Assembly: GCF_002109325.1 (NCBI RefSeq)
Contig: NZ_CP015348.1
Span: forward strand, 1,646,501-1,710,500
Source: Sporosarcina ureae
GTDB taxonomy: Bacteria; Bacillota; Bacilli; Bacillales_A; Planococcaceae
DNA: 64,000 bases
Direction: 5' to 3'
The number at the start of each line of letters is the position of its first letter. Position 1 is the stretch's first letter. The notes below the pieces were generated by a model. That model searched no databases, was not told where the DNA came from, and saw only the letters and a list, made by a program, of their open reading frames with translations. Of this stretch, positions 32,613-42,222 are shown one piece after another. The translations under genes and the position numbers were made by a program.

Positions 32613-33614
32613 TTATATAGTGATGGGTTCTTTACGCATTGGTTCTAGGTCGACTTCGAAGCCCATGTCTTCAAGCATTTTTTGATCTTGGTCATTTTCT
32701 TGACCGGCCGTTGTGAGGTAATCGCCGATGAAGATAGAGTTTGCTGCGTAAAGACCTAGTGGTTGTAGACTTCTTAGATTGACTTCACGTCCACCCGAGA
32801 TACGGATTTCTTTGCTAGGGTTAATGTAGCGGAACAGACACAGGACTTTTAGACAGTAGCGTGGGTCCAGTTCTGACGTTCCTTCTAATGGTGTTCCATC
32901 AACCGCGTGCAGGAAGTTTACAGGTATGGAGTCTGCGTCCAGTTCGCGCAGGCTACGTGCCATAGAGATAATGTCTTGCTTTGTTTCACGCATGCCGACG
33001 ATGACGCCTGAACACGGAGAAATACCTGCTTCTTTGGCCAATCCTACAGTGTTTACACGATCTTCGTATGTGTGCGACGTTGTTATACTTTCGTGATGCT
33101 CTGCGGATGTGTTCAAGTTGTGGTTGTAGCGATCTACTCCTGCCTCTTTCAAACGAGTCGCTTGTCCTGGCTTCAAAATTCCTAAGCAAGCACATACCGT
33201 CATTCCTTTATGCTTTTCTTTAATTTGTTTAACAGAGTCAATGACTATGTCCAGTTCACTGTCACGTGGTCCCCGTCCACTTGCAACGATGCAATAAGTG
33301 CCTGCTTTATTGGCTGCCGCACGCTCCGCACCTTCAAGTATCTCTTCTGATTTCATCATTGCATACTTTTCGACAGGCGCTTTTGAAACGATGGACTGAG
33401 CGCAATAACCACAGTTCTCCGGACATAAACCTGATTTCGTATTGATGATCATATTCAACTTTACTTTATTTCCGAAATAATGTGATCGAATCGAGTACGT
33501 TGCATGTAGCAATAATAGTAAATCTTCATCTGGGCTGTTTAATAGTGCAAGTGATTCCTCGTCGGTTAATACATGTCCTTCTAGTACTCTAGTAGCGAGT
33601 TGTTGGTAATTCAT
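32613..33614 (-). CDS. bioB: Biotin synthase
   Basis: Radical-SAM enzyme that inserts sulfur into dethiobiotin. 333 residues from ATG 33612-33614 (MNYQQLATRVLEG). The radical-SAM cluster cysteines are C64, C68 and C71 (CPENCGYC). The start overlaps the bioY stop codon as TAATG, so the genes are coupled. The frame stays open upstream inside bioY, but that part is not BioB-like. No other biotin synthesis gene is in the window. Confidence 0.96.
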   Translation of the reverse strand: MNYQQLATRVLEGHVLTDEESLALLNSPDEDLLLLLHATYSIRSHYFGNKVKLNMIINTKSGLCPENCGYCAQSIVSKAPVEKYAMMKSEEILEGAERAAANKAGTYCIVASGRGPRDSELDIVIDSVKQIKEKHKGMTVCACLGILKPGQATRLKEAGVDRYNHNLNTSAEHHESITTSHTYEDRVNTVGLAKEAGISPCSGVIVGMRETKQDIISMARSLRELDADSIPVNFLHAVDGTPLEGTSELDPRYCLKVLCLFRYINPSKEIRISGGREVNLRSLQPLGLYAANSIFIGDYLTTAGQENDQDQKMLEDMGFEVDLEPMRKEPITI

Positions 33615-34213
33615 TATAATGTACGCCTCACTTTCAAGTGTTTTGATATTCTGAACGCAAACATGCCTGACAACACAGCTAGAATTAGATCTTTTGGCAG
33701 TGGAGGCATCATCCATAGCCATGCAATCTTATAAGAAAACACCTCGGGTGCAGCAGCCCACATCTTATACGCAAAATACATCCAACTTGTACCTAGTATG
33801 TAGTTGATTGCGGTAGCGACTAGCGCAGCGGTAATAAAAGCAGGCAGGGTCTGATTTCGCTCGACAATCTTTCCCGCTACATAAGCAATTAGAATGAAAG
33901 TAACAATAAAACCGAACGTCGGACTTAATATCTGACCGAATCCGCCTGAAAATCTTGCGAAGACCGGTGCACCCGCTAGCCCTATTAACATATACACCGT
34001 CATAGATAATGCACCTAGACGGCTGCCGAGTAATAGTCCCGATAAGATCGCGAAAAACGTTTGCAATGTAATAGGCACTCCACCAACTACTAAAAACGGC
34101 ACGAAGGATGTAATATTTGCACCAATCATCATTAATGATGCGAACATTCCACTGTATACAATGGTTAGTGCATTGAATCTACTGACCGGTCGACTCTCTG
34201 TTGCAGTTGCCAT
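33614..34213 (-). CDS. bioY: Biotin transporter BioY (ECF S component)
   Basis: 199-residue membrane protein with about six spans and the BioY signature GGVPITLQTFFAILSGLLLG. Start: ATG at 34211-34213 has AGAGGTGA about 5-8 bases upstream; the adjacent ATG at 34214-34216 is equally possible. It forms bioY-bioB, transcribed from a promoter that carries a BirA-like operator. Energy-coupling genes are not in the window. Confidence 0.94.
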   Translation of the reverse strand: MATATESRPVSRFNALTIVYSGMFASLMMIGANITSFVPFLVVGGVPITLQTFFAILSGLLLGSRLGALSMTVYMLIGLAGAPVFARFSGGFGQILSPTFGFIVTFILIAYVAGKIVERNQTLPAFITAALVATAINYILGTSWMYFAYKMWAAAPEVFSYKIAWLWMMPPLPKDLILAVLSGMFAFRISKHLKVRRTL

Positions 34214-34247
34214 CATGTCACCTCTTTTTATATTAGTTACCATAAAA

Positions 34248-34298
34248 ATAATAGAGGTTAACTCACATTGTGTCAACACTATTTATTTTTAAGTTAAC
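34248..34298 (-). promoter_or_regulatory. bioY-bioB promoter with BirA operator
   Basis: TTGACA (34271-34276), 17 bases, TATTAT (34248-34253) on the minus strand. Half-sites GTTAAC (34293-34298) and GTTGAC (34272-34277) are exactly 15 bases apart, the BirA operator geometry. A third GTTAAC (34257-34262) lies in the spacer. The -35 box is inside the operator, so biotin-charged BirA should block RNA polymerase. Confidence 0.85.
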
Positions 34299-34318
34299 TC
34301 TAAAAATAAATAAAAAAA

Positions 34319-34342
34319 AAGACTGCAGCATCATGCTGACAG
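34319..34342 (-). terminator. Terminator after the 65-residue membrane protein gene
   Basis: GGCTGTCAGCAT and ATGCTGCAGTC form an imperfect stem, followed on the minus strand by T9. The run lies at about 34311-34320. Confidence 0.7.
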
Positions 34343-34343
34343 C

Positions 34344-34541
34344 CTACTTCTTCTTATCAATCTGTTCTTCCTTTTCTTTACGGAACAGAACGCTTGAAAT
34401 TAAACCACTAAATATTGCAGCTGCAATCGTAATGTACACGCGCATATCATAAGTAACTTCTTCGTAACTATTACCTATCATGATCCAAGCAAGAGTACCT
34501 ACAAGAACAGCGATTGGAAATGAGTATTTAAAGAACCGCAT
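34344..34541 (-). CDS. Small membrane protein, unknown
   Basis: I do not recognise this 65-residue protein. It has two hydrophobic spans (about 6-24 and 35-52), a short acidic loop (YEEVTYDM) and a strongly charged tail RKEKEEQIDKKK. A strong AAGGTGAGG site lies 5-6 bases before the ATG and a terminator follows the stop. It is therefore likely a real single-gene unit rather than a chance frame. Confidence 0.7.
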   Translation of the reverse strand: MRFFKYSFPIAVLVGTLAWIMIGNSYEEVTYDMRVYITIAAAIFSGLISSVLFRKEKEEQIDKKK

Positions 34542-34639
34542 AATTCCTCACCTTTTCAATTTACTCCTTTAACTTTATCATAAATATCGCAATTTCTCTA
34601 TGTTGCAAATCCCGACTAAGAACTTCACTGAATGTTCAC

Positions 34640-34668
34640 TTGACGAAGAACAACAAAGCCGCTATGAT
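34640..34668 (+). promoter_or_regulatory. Promoter of the S-box operon
   Basis: TTGACG (34640-34645), 17 bases, TATGAT (34663-34668), about 40 bases before the riboswitch. Confidence 0.8.
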
Positions 34669-34705
34669 GTGGTTAGAATAATCAAAATAATTGAATAAGA
34701 ATCGT

Positions 34706-34870
34706 ATCTTATCAAGAGAAGCTGAGGGACTGGCCCGTCGACGCTTCAGCAACCAGCCGTTTAGGCAAGGTGCTACTTCCAGCAGTCTGTCAAATTGACG
34801 CACTGAAAAGATGAGAGGGAACTAGTCATTGAGATTACAAAGCCTTCTAATATACTTGAAGGCTTTTTTT
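34706..34870 (+). ncRNA. SAM-I (S-box) riboswitch with terminator
   Basis: The aptamer starts CTTATCAAGAGAAGCTGAGG (34708) and ends GATGAGAGG (34810-34818), with the conserved GACTGGCCC, GCTTCAGCAACC and AAGGTGCTACTTCCAGCA elements between. The terminator stem AGCCTTC (34841-34847) with GAAGGCT (34858-34864) is followed by T7. SAM binding should stop transcription of the methionine genes. Confidence 0.97.
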
Positions 34871-34899
34871 GATTAGAAAAGCAAAGGGGAGATGGGAAC

Positions 34900-36759
34900 A
34901 TGTCATTGCTAAAGAAACTACAAACAAATGTCCTAACAGCAGATGGGGCAATGGGGACGATTTTATATTCTTACGGAATTGATTATTGTTATGAAGAGCT
35001 AAACATAGAAAAGCCCGAAATTATAGAGCAAATTCACCAAGACTATATCGCAGCGGGTGCAGATATCATCCAAACGAACACATACAGCGCTAACGCGATT
35101 AAATTGGCCCGGTATGGTTTGGAGAGTCATGTGACGGAATTCAATAAAGCAGCCATCCAAATTGCAAAGCGCGCGGCAGCACCTGGCGGACAATTCGTTC
35201 TCGGCACAATCGGTGGTCTACGTGGCATTCGTAAGAGTGATGCTACATTGGATGAAATAGAGAAAGTCGTACTAGAACAGGCAAACGCATTATTAACAGG
35301 TGATCCCGACGGCCTTTTATTGGAAACCTATTATGATTTTGAAGAATTAGCATCTGTTGTTAGCACATTAAAGAAAGTTACGGACGTGCCATTAATTGCA
35401 CAAGTTTCTATGCATGACCCCGGTGTACTTCAAAACGGACTTTCATTAAACGATGCTCTTCACCAACTTGAGTCTCTCGGTGCAGACGTTGTAGGCGTCA
35501 ACTGTCGCTTAGGACCTTACCACACGATTCAAGCATTCGATAATGTCACGTTACCGAAAAAAGCATTTTTATCAGCTTATCCAAACGCCAGCCTATTAGA
35601 CGTAGAAGATGGACGAATAGTCTATGAATCAGAGGCAGAGTATTTCGGTCGTGCTGCCGTACTACTACGCGATCAAGGGGTTCGGTTAATCGGTGGATGT
35701 TGCGGTACAACGCCTAAACATATTAAAGCAGCCAAAACGCAGTTAGCTAGACTTGCGCCTATTACAGAAAAAGTCGTACAGCCGTCAAAACCTATCGTCA
35801 TCCAAGAAGCGAGTCCTGTACAACACCAACCACTTCACATAAAAGCCAAAACAGAGCGTACGGTGATTGTAGAGTTGGATACACCGCGCCACTTAGAGAC
35901 AGAAGATTATGTCAAAGGCGCGAACGCATTATACGATGCAGGCGTTGACGCGATCACAATGGCGGACAACTCACTTGCCTCCCCTCGTATCAGTAATATG
36001 GCGATGGGCTCAATCATTAAAATGCAACACAATATTCGCCCGCTCGTTCATTTGACATGTCGCGATCACAATCTTATTGGATTGCAGTCACATTTGATGG
36101 GTTTGGATGCACTAGGTATCACGGATGTGCTGGCGGTAACAGGTGACCCAACGAAAGTGGGAGATTTCCCAGGGGCTACGAGCGTTTATGACGTGAACAG
36201 TATGGAGTTAATACAATTAATCAAAAAGTTGAATGAAGGTATTTCCTTCTCTGGAAAGCCATTGCGCAAAAAAGCCAACTTCTCTATTTCAGCAGCATTC
36301 AATCCGAACGTACGCGTAGTGGAACGTGCCGTACAGCGGCTAGATAAGAAAATCGAAGCGGGCGCAGACTACTTTATCACTCAACCTGTTTATACAAAAG
36401 AAAAAATCATAGAAGTATATGAAGCAACGAAGCATTTGGACACACCGATTTTTATTGGGATTATGCCGTTGACGAATATTCGAAACGCAGAGTTCTTGCA
36501 TCACGAAGTACCTGGCATTAAGCTTTCCGATGAAGTATTGGAAAGAATGCGCCAGTGCAGTGATGATCGAGATCAATCGACAGAAGTTGGCCTGGAAATC
36601 GCAAAAGAACTTCTTGATACAGCAGCGAAATACTTTAAAGGTATCTATCTAATTACACCATTCCTTCGTTACGATATGACGTTAGAGTTGTATGAGTATA
36701 TTAAGGAATTAGACGAGCAGAAGGAGAGGGAATTACTACATGCAGAGACATCCTATTGA
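34900..36759 (+). CDS. yitJ: Bifunctional homocysteine S-methyltransferase / 5,10-methylenetetrahydrofolate reductase (YitJ type)
   Basis: 619 residues. An N-terminal homocysteine-binding barrel (about 1-290) begins ADGAMGTILYSYG; zinc cysteines include C267 and C268 in [10 protein letters not shown]-terminal MetF-like flavin reductase (about 315-600) has LTCRDHNLIGLQSHL and LAVTGDPTKVGDFPG. It should make 5-methyl-THF and methylate homocysteine. It overlaps metH by 20 bases and is under the S-box riboswitch. Confidence 0.95.
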   Translation: MSLLKKLQTNVLTADGAMGTILYSYGIDYCYEELNIEKPEIIEQIHQDYIAAGADIIQTNTYSANAIKLARYGLESHVTEFNKAAIQIAKRAAAPGGQFVLGTIGGLRGIRKSDATLDEIEKVVLEQANALLTGDPDGLLLETYYDFEELASVVSTLKKVTDVPLIAQVSMHDPGVLQNGLSLNDALHQLESLGADVVGVNCRLGPYHTIQAFDNVTLPKKAFLSAYPNASLLDVEDGRIVYESEAEYFGRAAVLLRDQGVRLIGGCCGTTPKHIKAAKTQLARLAPITEKVVQPSKPIVIQEASPVQHQPLHIKAKTERTVIVELDTPRHLETEDYVKGANALYDAGVDAITMADNSLASPRISNMAMGSIIKMQHNIRPLVHLTCRDHNLIGLQSHLMGLDALGITDVLAVTGDPTKVGDFPGATSVYDVNSMELIQLIKKLNEGISFSGKPLRKKANFSISAAFNPNVRVVERAVQRLDKKIEAGADYFITQPVYTKEKIIEVYEATKHLDTPIFIGIMPLTNIRNAEFLHHEVPGIKLSDEVLERMRQCSDDRDQSTEVGLEIAKELLDTAAKYFKGIYLITPFLRYDMTLELYEYIKELDEQKERELLHAETSY

Positions 36760-39700
36760 AGAACAACTAGATAAACGAATCCTGATCATTGACGGTGCGA
36801 TGGGGACGATGCTACAAGCGGAAGATTTCTCGACAGAGGACTTCGGCGGAGAAGAATACGATGGATGTAACGAATACATGAGTGTGTTACGCCCTGATGT
36901 TTTAGAAAAGATTCACGATGAGTACTTAGAAGCTGGCGCTGATATCATTTGCACGAATACGTTTGGTGGTACACCCCTTGTGTTGAATGAATTTTCACTA
37001 GGTCACCGCGCAAATGAAATTAATGCAAAGTCAGTTGAAATTGCAAAAAAGAGTGCGGCGAAGTTCTCCACACCGGAATGGCCACGTTTTGTCGCAGGTG
37101 CAATCGGACCAACGACAAAGACACTTTCCGTTACAGGTGGGATTACGTTCGATGAACTATCTCATGATTTCTACGTTCAAGCAAAGGCACTTATCGAAGC
37201 AGGCAGTGACTTGATTCTGATGGAAACGAGTCAGGATATGCTGAACGTAAAGGCTGGTACGATTGGCATTAAAAAGGCGTTTGAAGAACTTGGACGCGAA
37301 ATACCCATTATGATTTCAGGTACAATCGAGCCTATGGGTACAACTCTCGCAGGCCAAAGCATCGAATCCTTCTATATTTCCATTGAACACGTTCACCCTC
37401 TTTCGGTCGGGTTGAACTGCGCAACGGGTCCTGAATTCATGACAGATCACTTGCGTTCATTATCAGAGTTAGCGACAAGCTACGTTACGTGCTATCCAAA
37501 TGCTGGATTGCCGGACGCGGAAGGACATTACCACGAATCACCTGAGTCCCTATCAAAAAAGCTTGCAGGCTTTGCCGAAAAGGGCTGGCTAAATATGGTT
37601 GGCGGTTGCTGCGGTACGACGCCTGACCACATTCGTGCAATTAGAGAAGCAGTAAAAGACTTAAAGCCTCGCCAAATAGCGGAACCTCACGGCCATGCAG
37701 TTTCAGGTATCGAACCATTACTATATGACGAAACTATGCGCCCTCTATTGATTGGTGAACGAACGAACGTGATCGGTTCGCGTAAATTCAAGCAGCTGAT
37801 CGTAGAAGAGAAATTTGAAGAGGCTTCTGAAATCGCACGTGCACAAGTAAAACGTGGAGCACACGTATTGGATATTTGTCTTGCGAATCCCGACCGTGAT
37901 GAGTTGCATGATATGACTCGCTTCATGCAAGAAGTAGTGAAGAAAGTTAAAGTCCCTCTAGTCATTGACTCGACAGATGAAAATGTTATTGCGGAAGCGC
38001 TGAAATTCTCACAAGGTAAGGCGATCATCAACTCCATTAACCTAGAAGATGGTGAAGAACGCTTTGACGCGGTACTTCCTTTAGTTAAAAAGTATGGAGC
38101 AGCTGTCGTAGTTGGAACGATTGATGAAATTGGAATGGCTGTAACGAGAGAGCGCAAACTTGAAGTCGCGTTACGTTCATATGATTTACTCGTCAATAAA
38201 TGGCAGATTCCGCCCGAAGATATCATTTTCGATCCACTCGTCTTCCCTGTCGGCACAGGCGATGAGCAATACATTGGCTCTGCAGTAGAAACGATTGAAG
38301 GAATTCGATTAATCAAAGAAAAGCTCCCACGTACTCTAACAACTTTAGGTGTCAGTAACGTATCATTCGGACTACCGTCTGTTGGTCGTGAAGTATTAAA
38401 TGCCGTGTACTTGTATCACTGTACACAAGCAGGTCTTGATTACGCGATTATAAACACAGAAAAACTTGAACGTTATGCTTCGATTCCAGAGGCTGAAGTA
38501 AAGCTGGCGGATGATCTACTGTTTTCCACAACGGATGACACACTGGCAGCATTCGCGGACTTTTATCGTGGTAAGAAAAAAGAAAAAACAGAAGATGATC
38601 TACCGAAAACTGTAGCTGAACGTCTTTCATACTATATAGTCGAAGGAACAAAAGAAGGTTTAATTCCTGACTTGGATGCCGCTTTAAAAACATATGACGA
38701 ACCGCTTGATATCATCAATGGTCCACTCATGACAGGGATGGCTGAAGTTGGCCGTCTATTCAATGATAATCAGCTGATCGTAGCAGAAGTTCTACAAAGT
38801 GCTGGAGTCATGAAAGCTTCGGTTTCCTATCTTGAGCAGTTCATGGAGAAAAAAGAAGACGATTCGGGGAAAGGTAAAATTATCTTAGCTACAGTTAAAG
38901 GCGACGTACATGATATCGGGAAAAACTTAGTAGAAATCATATTAAGTAATAATGGATTTAAAGTAATCGATATCGGCATCAAAGTAACTCCTGCCGCATT
39001 GATTGAAGTAATCCGTAAAGAAAAGCCAGATATTGTAGGTCTGTCAGGATTACTCGTTAAGTCTGCACAACAAATGGTCTTGACTGCACAAGACTTCAAG
39101 GCCGCGGGTATTGATACGCCTATTATGGTTGGCGGAGCAGCGTTGACAAGACGCTTCACCGAAACTAAAATCGCTTCTGAATACGACGGTCCAGTAATTT
39201 TTGCCAAGGATGCGATGCAGGGGCTTGATTTAGCAAACCGTCTACAAAGTGAAGGCAAAGAAGAATTACTCGAAGAATTAGTGCAAAGTATCGAAAAACG
39301 TGAAGCCAATGACGCGATTAAAGCAAGTCGCGGAGCTGTGGCAGTTGCGGTCAAGCCGCGTCCAGTGAAAACGGTGCGCACCGATGTTCCAGTATTCGTA
39401 CCGACAGATTTGCGCAGACGTGTCGTGAAAGATTATTCTGTCGCACACTTACATCCTTATGTAAATATGCGCACACTGATCGGTCACCACTTAGGCCTGC
39501 GTGGAAATGTCGATAAAATGCTTGAACGAAAAGATGAACGTGCAGTACAACTTCACGACATGGTCACCGAGTTCTTGAAGTCCGATAAAATGAAAGCTTC
39601 CGGCGTTTATCAATTCTTCCCTGCCCAAGCAGATGGCGATGACGTAATCATTTACGATCCGGAAGATTCAAAAACTGAAATTGAACGCTTCACGTTCCCG

Positions 39701-40174
39701 CGTCAAGAAAAAGAACCATTCCTATGCTTGGCCGACTACTTGAAAACAGTAGAAAGCGGCGAGATGGACTACGTCGCTTTCATGCAAGTAACTGCCGGCA
39801 AAGGCGTTCGTGATTATGCAAACAAATTGAAAGCGGAAGGAAAGTTCCTAGAAAGCCACGCATTCCAGTCAACTGCTCTGGAACTCGCGGAAGGATTCGC
39901 TGAACGGATTCACCAAGAAATCCGTGACCAGTGGGGATTCCCTGACCCAACTGACTTCACTATGCTCGAACGTTTCGCAGCCAAATACCAAGGCCAGCGA
40001 TTCTCATTCGGCTATCCAGCCTGTCCGAACCTAGAAGACCAAGCCAAACTCTTCCGCCTCATCAGACCGGAAGAGCACGGAGTTATTCTGACCGAAGAAT
40101 TCATGATGGAACCAGAAGCATCCGTATCCGCAATGGTCTTCGCACACCCCGACGCGAGATACTTTAATGCATAA
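36740..40174 (+). CDS. metH: Cobalamin-dependent methionine synthase
   Basis: 1144 residues, all MetH modules in order: homocysteine domain (zinc C290, C291 in GGCCGTTP), pterin domain (about 340-610), B12 cap, B12 Rossmann domain and reactivation domain. The B12 domain has DVHDIGKN at 722-729, with H724 as lower cobalt ligand. The AdoMet-binding reactivation domain is about 900-1144. ATG 36740 has AAGGAGAGG 9 bases upstream. Together with yitJ it suggests B12-dependent methionine synthesis. The stop codon lies inside the first HP1 repeat unit. Confidence 0.97.
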   Translation: MQRHPIEEQLDKRILIIDGAMGTMLQAEDFSTEDFGGEEYDGCNEYMSVLRPDVLEKIHDEYLEAGADIICTNTFGGTPLVLNEFSLGHRANEINAKSVEIAKKSAAKFSTPEWPRFVAGAIGPTTKTLSVTGGITFDELSHDFYVQAKALIEAGSDLILMETSQDMLNVKAGTIGIKKAFEELGREIPIMISGTIEPMGTTLAGQSIESFYISIEHVHPLSVGLNCATGPEFMTDHLRSLSELATSYVTCYPNAGLPDAEGHYHESPESLSKKLAGFAEKGWLNMVGGCCGTTPDHIRAIREAVKDLKPRQIAEPHGHAVSGIEPLLYDETMRPLLIGERTNVIGSRKFKQLIVEEKFEEASEIARAQVKRGAHVLDICLANPDRDELHDMTRFMQEVVKKVKVPLVIDSTDENVIAEALKFSQGKAIINSINLEDGEERFDAVLPLVKKYGAAVVVGTIDEIGMAVTRERKLEVALRSYDLLVNKWQIPPEDIIFDPLVFPVGTGDEQYIGSAVETIEGIRLIKEKLPRTLTTLGVSNVSFGLPSVGREVLNAVYLYHCTQAGLDYAIINTEKLERYASIPEAEVKLADDLLFSTTDDTLAAFADFYRGKKKEKTEDDLPKTVAERLSYYIVEGTKEGLIPDLDAALKTYDEPLDIINGPLMTGMAEVGRLFNDNQLIVAEVLQSAGVMKASVSYLEQFMEKKEDDSGKGKIILATVKGDVHDIGKNLVEIILSNNGFKVIDIGIKVTPAALIEVIRKEKPDIVGLSGLLVKSAQQMVLTAQDFKAAGIDTPIMVGGAALTRRFTETKIASEYDGPVIFAKDAMQGLDLANRLQSEGKEELLEELVQSIEKREANDAIKASRGAVAVAVKPRPVKTVRTDVPVFVPTDLRRRVVKDYSVAHLHPYVNMRTLIGHHLGLRGNVDKMLERKDERAVQLHDMVTEFLKSDKMKASGVYQFFPAQADGDDVIIYDPEDSKTEIERFTFPRQEKEPFLCLADYLKTVESGEMDYVAFMQVTAGKGVRDYANKLKAEGKFLESHAFQSTALELAEGFAERIHQEIRDQWGFPDPTDFTMLERFAAKYQGQRFSFGYPACPNLEDQAKLFRLIRPEEHGVILTEEFMMEPEASVSAMVFAHPDARYFNA

Positions 40175-40291
40175 CATTAAATGCTGAAAGCGCCTTGTAG
40201 ACTCGACAGGCGTTGGAAGAACTACCACAAAGGCGCTCCTTGCCTTTTTGGCAGTTCTGAAACGTCCCGAGAGTCTGGCGCTTGAAGCTGG
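40171..40291 (+). repeat. HP1 hairpin repeat, metH copy 1
   Basis: A 121-base unit beginning ATAACATTAAATGCTGAAAG; the metH TAA is its bases 2-4. Outer stem AGCGCC/GGCGCT, then GAGTCT pairing with AGACTC, CGTT/AACG, and arm AGAACTACC/GGCAGTTCT with one mismatch. Confidence 0.9.
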
Positions 40292-40412
40292 ATAACATTA
40301 AATGCTGAAAGCGCCGTCTAGACTCGACAGGCGTTGGAGGAACTACCACAAAGGCGCTCTTTGCCTTTTTGGTAGTTCTGAAACGTCCCGAGAGTCTGGC
40401 GCTTGAAGCTGG
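40292..40412 (+). repeat. HP1 hairpin repeat, metH copy 2
   Basis: Exact 121-base period from copy 1, a few substitutions. Stems AGCGCC/GGCGCT, AGACTC/GAGTCT and GAACTACC/GGTAGTTC are all intact. Confidence 0.9.
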
Positions 40413-40530
40413 ATAACATTAAATGCTGAAAGCGCCGTCTAGACTCGACAGGCGTTGGAAGAACTACCACAAAGGCGCTCCTTGCCTTTTGGGTAGTTCT
40501 GAAACGTCCCGAGAGTCTGGCGCTTGAAGT
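40413..40530 (+). repeat. HP1 hairpin repeat, metH copy 3
   Basis: Third unit, same stems with a perfect AGAACTACC/GGTAGTTCT arm. It ends at GCGCTTGAAGT and runs into the shared terminator. Confidence 0.9.
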
Positions 40531-40532
40531 AG

Positions 40533-40578
40533 AAAAAAACCCGCTATCTCTGAAATATACAGAGACAGCGGGTTTTTT
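40533..40578. terminator. Bidirectional terminator between metH and the coat gene
   Basis: AAAACCCGCT-A-TCTCTG and CAGAGA-C-AGCGGGTTTT form a long stem with A/T runs on both sides. It serves metH (plus) and the CotD-like gene (minus). Confidence 0.92.
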
Positions 40579-40593
40579 CATAGTAATAGAAGT

Positions 40594-40986
40594 TTATCGG
40601 CACCTTCTACGACGGTGACAACCACCGCCACCATGTCCTGGACCGAAGCCTGGTCCAAAGCCTGGTCCCATTCCTCCTCCAAATCCAGGTCCTCTTCCTG
40701 GCATAATAGTAGAGCCCATAACGTCTTCAGTAGTTTCTGTATAGTAGTGCTGTGGCACACCAACCACGTGGTGTCGATTCACATTCACGATCGGATGAAT
40801 AAATGGCATTTCCTGTTTAGTGAAGCAATCATTAAAGCGATACTGCGGTGGGCAAACTACGGGTTGGAATCCTTGTTGCTGTCCACCTGGCATACCTTGC
40901 ATACCATGCATACCTGGCTGATACTGTTGGTGCCCCCACCCTTGCTGGTGATGTCCACCTGACATTCCACAATGTCCTTGATTCAT
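40594..40986 (-). CDS. Spore coat protein, CotD family
   Basis: 130-residue low-complexity protein. The N-terminus is rich in H, G, Q and M. A conserved core follows (VVCPPQYRFNDCF, then HPIVNVNRHHVVGVPQHYY). The tail is glycine-rich and ends CHRRRRCR. The HPIVNVNRH core and composition match the CotD inner-coat family. A CATGTAATA element about 30 bases before the start resembles a sigma-K -10 box (CATANNNTA), weak evidence. The 329-base gap to the next gene holds no other gene; an AGTTGGAGT/AACTCCA hairpin lies near 41170-41195. Confidence 0.8.
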   Translation of the reverse strand: MNQGHCGMSGGHHQQGWGHQQYQPGMHGMQGMPGGQQQGFQPVVCPPQYRFNDCFTKQEMPFIHPIVNVNRHHVVGVPQHYYTETTEDVMGSTIMPGRGPGFGGGMGPGFGPGFGPGHGGGGCHRRRRCR

Positions 40987-41315
40987 TTCTCCACCTCCTT
41001 ATACCCTATTACATGCGAGCTAATAAATTTGTTACGGGCTACCGCCATAGAATAGTAAAAAATAAAAAAACAATATCCTTGATTACCAGGAATAAAGGAC
41101 ACTGCTACATTATTAACAGACTGTTTATCATTCACAGTTTGTAGTCATAAAAGATTTCTCAGACCGTAAAAAGTTGGAGTCACGACGCAACTCCAGCCCA
41201 GCCAAATATAGTAATGATCTAATAAAACAACCTATTCTGTTTAGAGCGCATGAGTGAAATTTACGTTATGTGGGTATAGTACGATATCACCTATTTTTTG
41301 AAGGAGAGAAATTAT

Positions 41316-41717
41316 ATGAAACGAAATAGAATTATACTATTTGACGGTGAATGTAACTTTTGTGACGCGAGCGTGCAATTTATTATTAAACGTGACCCGT
41401 ACAAACATTTTTCATTCGCTTCTTTACAAGACGATGTAGGTAGAAAACTTCGCAAAGACTATCAAATTCCTGATAACGTAGATAGCTTAGTATTGATTGA
41501 AAATGGTAAAGCTTATACAAAATCAGGCGCAGCTTTACGTATTGCGAAAAAATTGGATGGACTTTGGCACTTAGCATTTCTATTCATCGTCATTCCACCC
41601 GCAATTCGCGACATTGCCTACGACTATATTGCAACAAACCGATATAAATGGTTCGGCAAAAAGGAATTATCCTGCATGTTGCCTTCACCTGAAGAACGTC
41701 AACGTTTTATCTCGTAA
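41316..41717 (+). CDS. DCC-family thiol-disulfide oxidoreductase-like protein (DUF393)
   Basis: 133 residues from ATG 41316, with AAGGAGAG 8 bases upstream. The family signature DGxCxxC is DGECNFC at about 10-16. A thioredoxin-like fold and a hydrophobic stretch (LWHLAFLFIVIPPAIRDIAYD) follow, with the typical YNRYKWFGKKE-type end. YuxK-like proteins have this form. Substrate unknown. Confidence 0.88.
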   Translation: MKRNRIILFDGECNFCDASVQFIIKRDPYKHFSFASLQDDVGRKLRKDYQIPDNVDSLVLIENGKAYTKSGAALRIAKKLDGLWHLAFLFIVIPPAIRDIAYDYIATNRYKWFGKKELSCMLPSPEERQRFIS

Positions 41718-41750
41718 AGATTTTAACTCTCTATCCAAATACGATAAAAA

Positions 41751-41825
41751 GACTGAAAACAAGCTCCAATGTTCCTGGAGTTGCTTTCAGTCCGAGCCTT
41801 CCTACGTTACGGAAGGCTTTTTTTC
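41751..41825 (+). terminator. Double hairpin terminator after the DCC gene
   Basis: The first hairpin is GACTGAAA/TTTCAGTC (41751-41758, 41785-41792). The second is AGCCTTCC/GGAAGGCT (41795-41802, 41811-41818), followed by T8. Confidence 0.88.
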
Positions 41826-42180
41826 ATGAAGTTAATTCTTTATATTCTTCGTCAGAAAAGGCCCGTGATCTAGTCAGGAAACGTTTCCCTTCCACTCCCT
41901 CGAGCGAAAACATTCCACCACGTCCATCGACTACGTCAATAATTAGCTGTGTATGTTTCCAATACTCAAACTGACTTTTCATCATATAGAATGGCATACC
42001 ACCGATGTGCCCTAGCAATACGTCTTGGTTACCGACAATTAAATCACCATCTTCGTAACACATCGGAGAAGATCCATCACAGCAACCCCCGGACTGATGA
42101 AACATCAGAGGACCGTGCTTATCTTTTAACAACTCTATAAGAGCCAATGCTTCTTCTGTTGCGACTACTCGATCTGGCAT
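41824..42180 (-). CDS. DUF779 protein, aldehyde dehydrogenase partner
   Basis: 118 residues from ATG 42178-42180 (MPDRVVATEEALALIELL); GGAGGA lies 6-7 bases upstream. The Cys-rich HQSGGCCDGSSPMC segment is the hallmark of DUF779. This family is found beside acetaldehyde dehydrogenases in many bacteria, as here (42 bases downstream of one). Its biochemical role is not known to me. Confidence 0.88.
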   Translation of the reverse strand: MPDRVVATEEALALIELLKDKHGPLMFHQSGGCCDGSSPMCYEDGDLIVGNQDVLLGHIGGMPFYMMKSQFEYWKHTQLIIDVVDGRGGMFSLEGVEGKRFLTRSRAFSDEEYKELTS

Positions 42181-42222
42181 AGGAATTCCTCCATTCACTG
42201 CGGATCCTCCAGATAGATTCGA

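Noticed and set aside
37687..38316. 209-codon antisense open frame inside metH
   Set aside because: Serine- and threonine-rich shadow of the metH coding frame with no upstream signals.
38827..39381. 184-codon antisense open frame inside metH
   Set aside because: Shadow of the conserved B12 domain; the plus-strand MetH match is decisive.
40171..40530. Possible CRISPR array (three regularly spaced repeats)
   Set aside because: The whole 121-base unit repeats without variable spacers, and no cas gene is present.
40031..40581. Overlapping minus-strand open frames of 60-87 codons with repeated peptides
   Set aside because: They are readings through the three 121-base HP1 units; frames repeat with the units, lack ribosome sites and have no protein-like features.
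41170..41195. Terminator-like hairpin in the gap before the DCC gene
   Set aside because: The T-run lies on the minus side but no minus-strand gene ends there; kept only as a note in the coat-gene entry.
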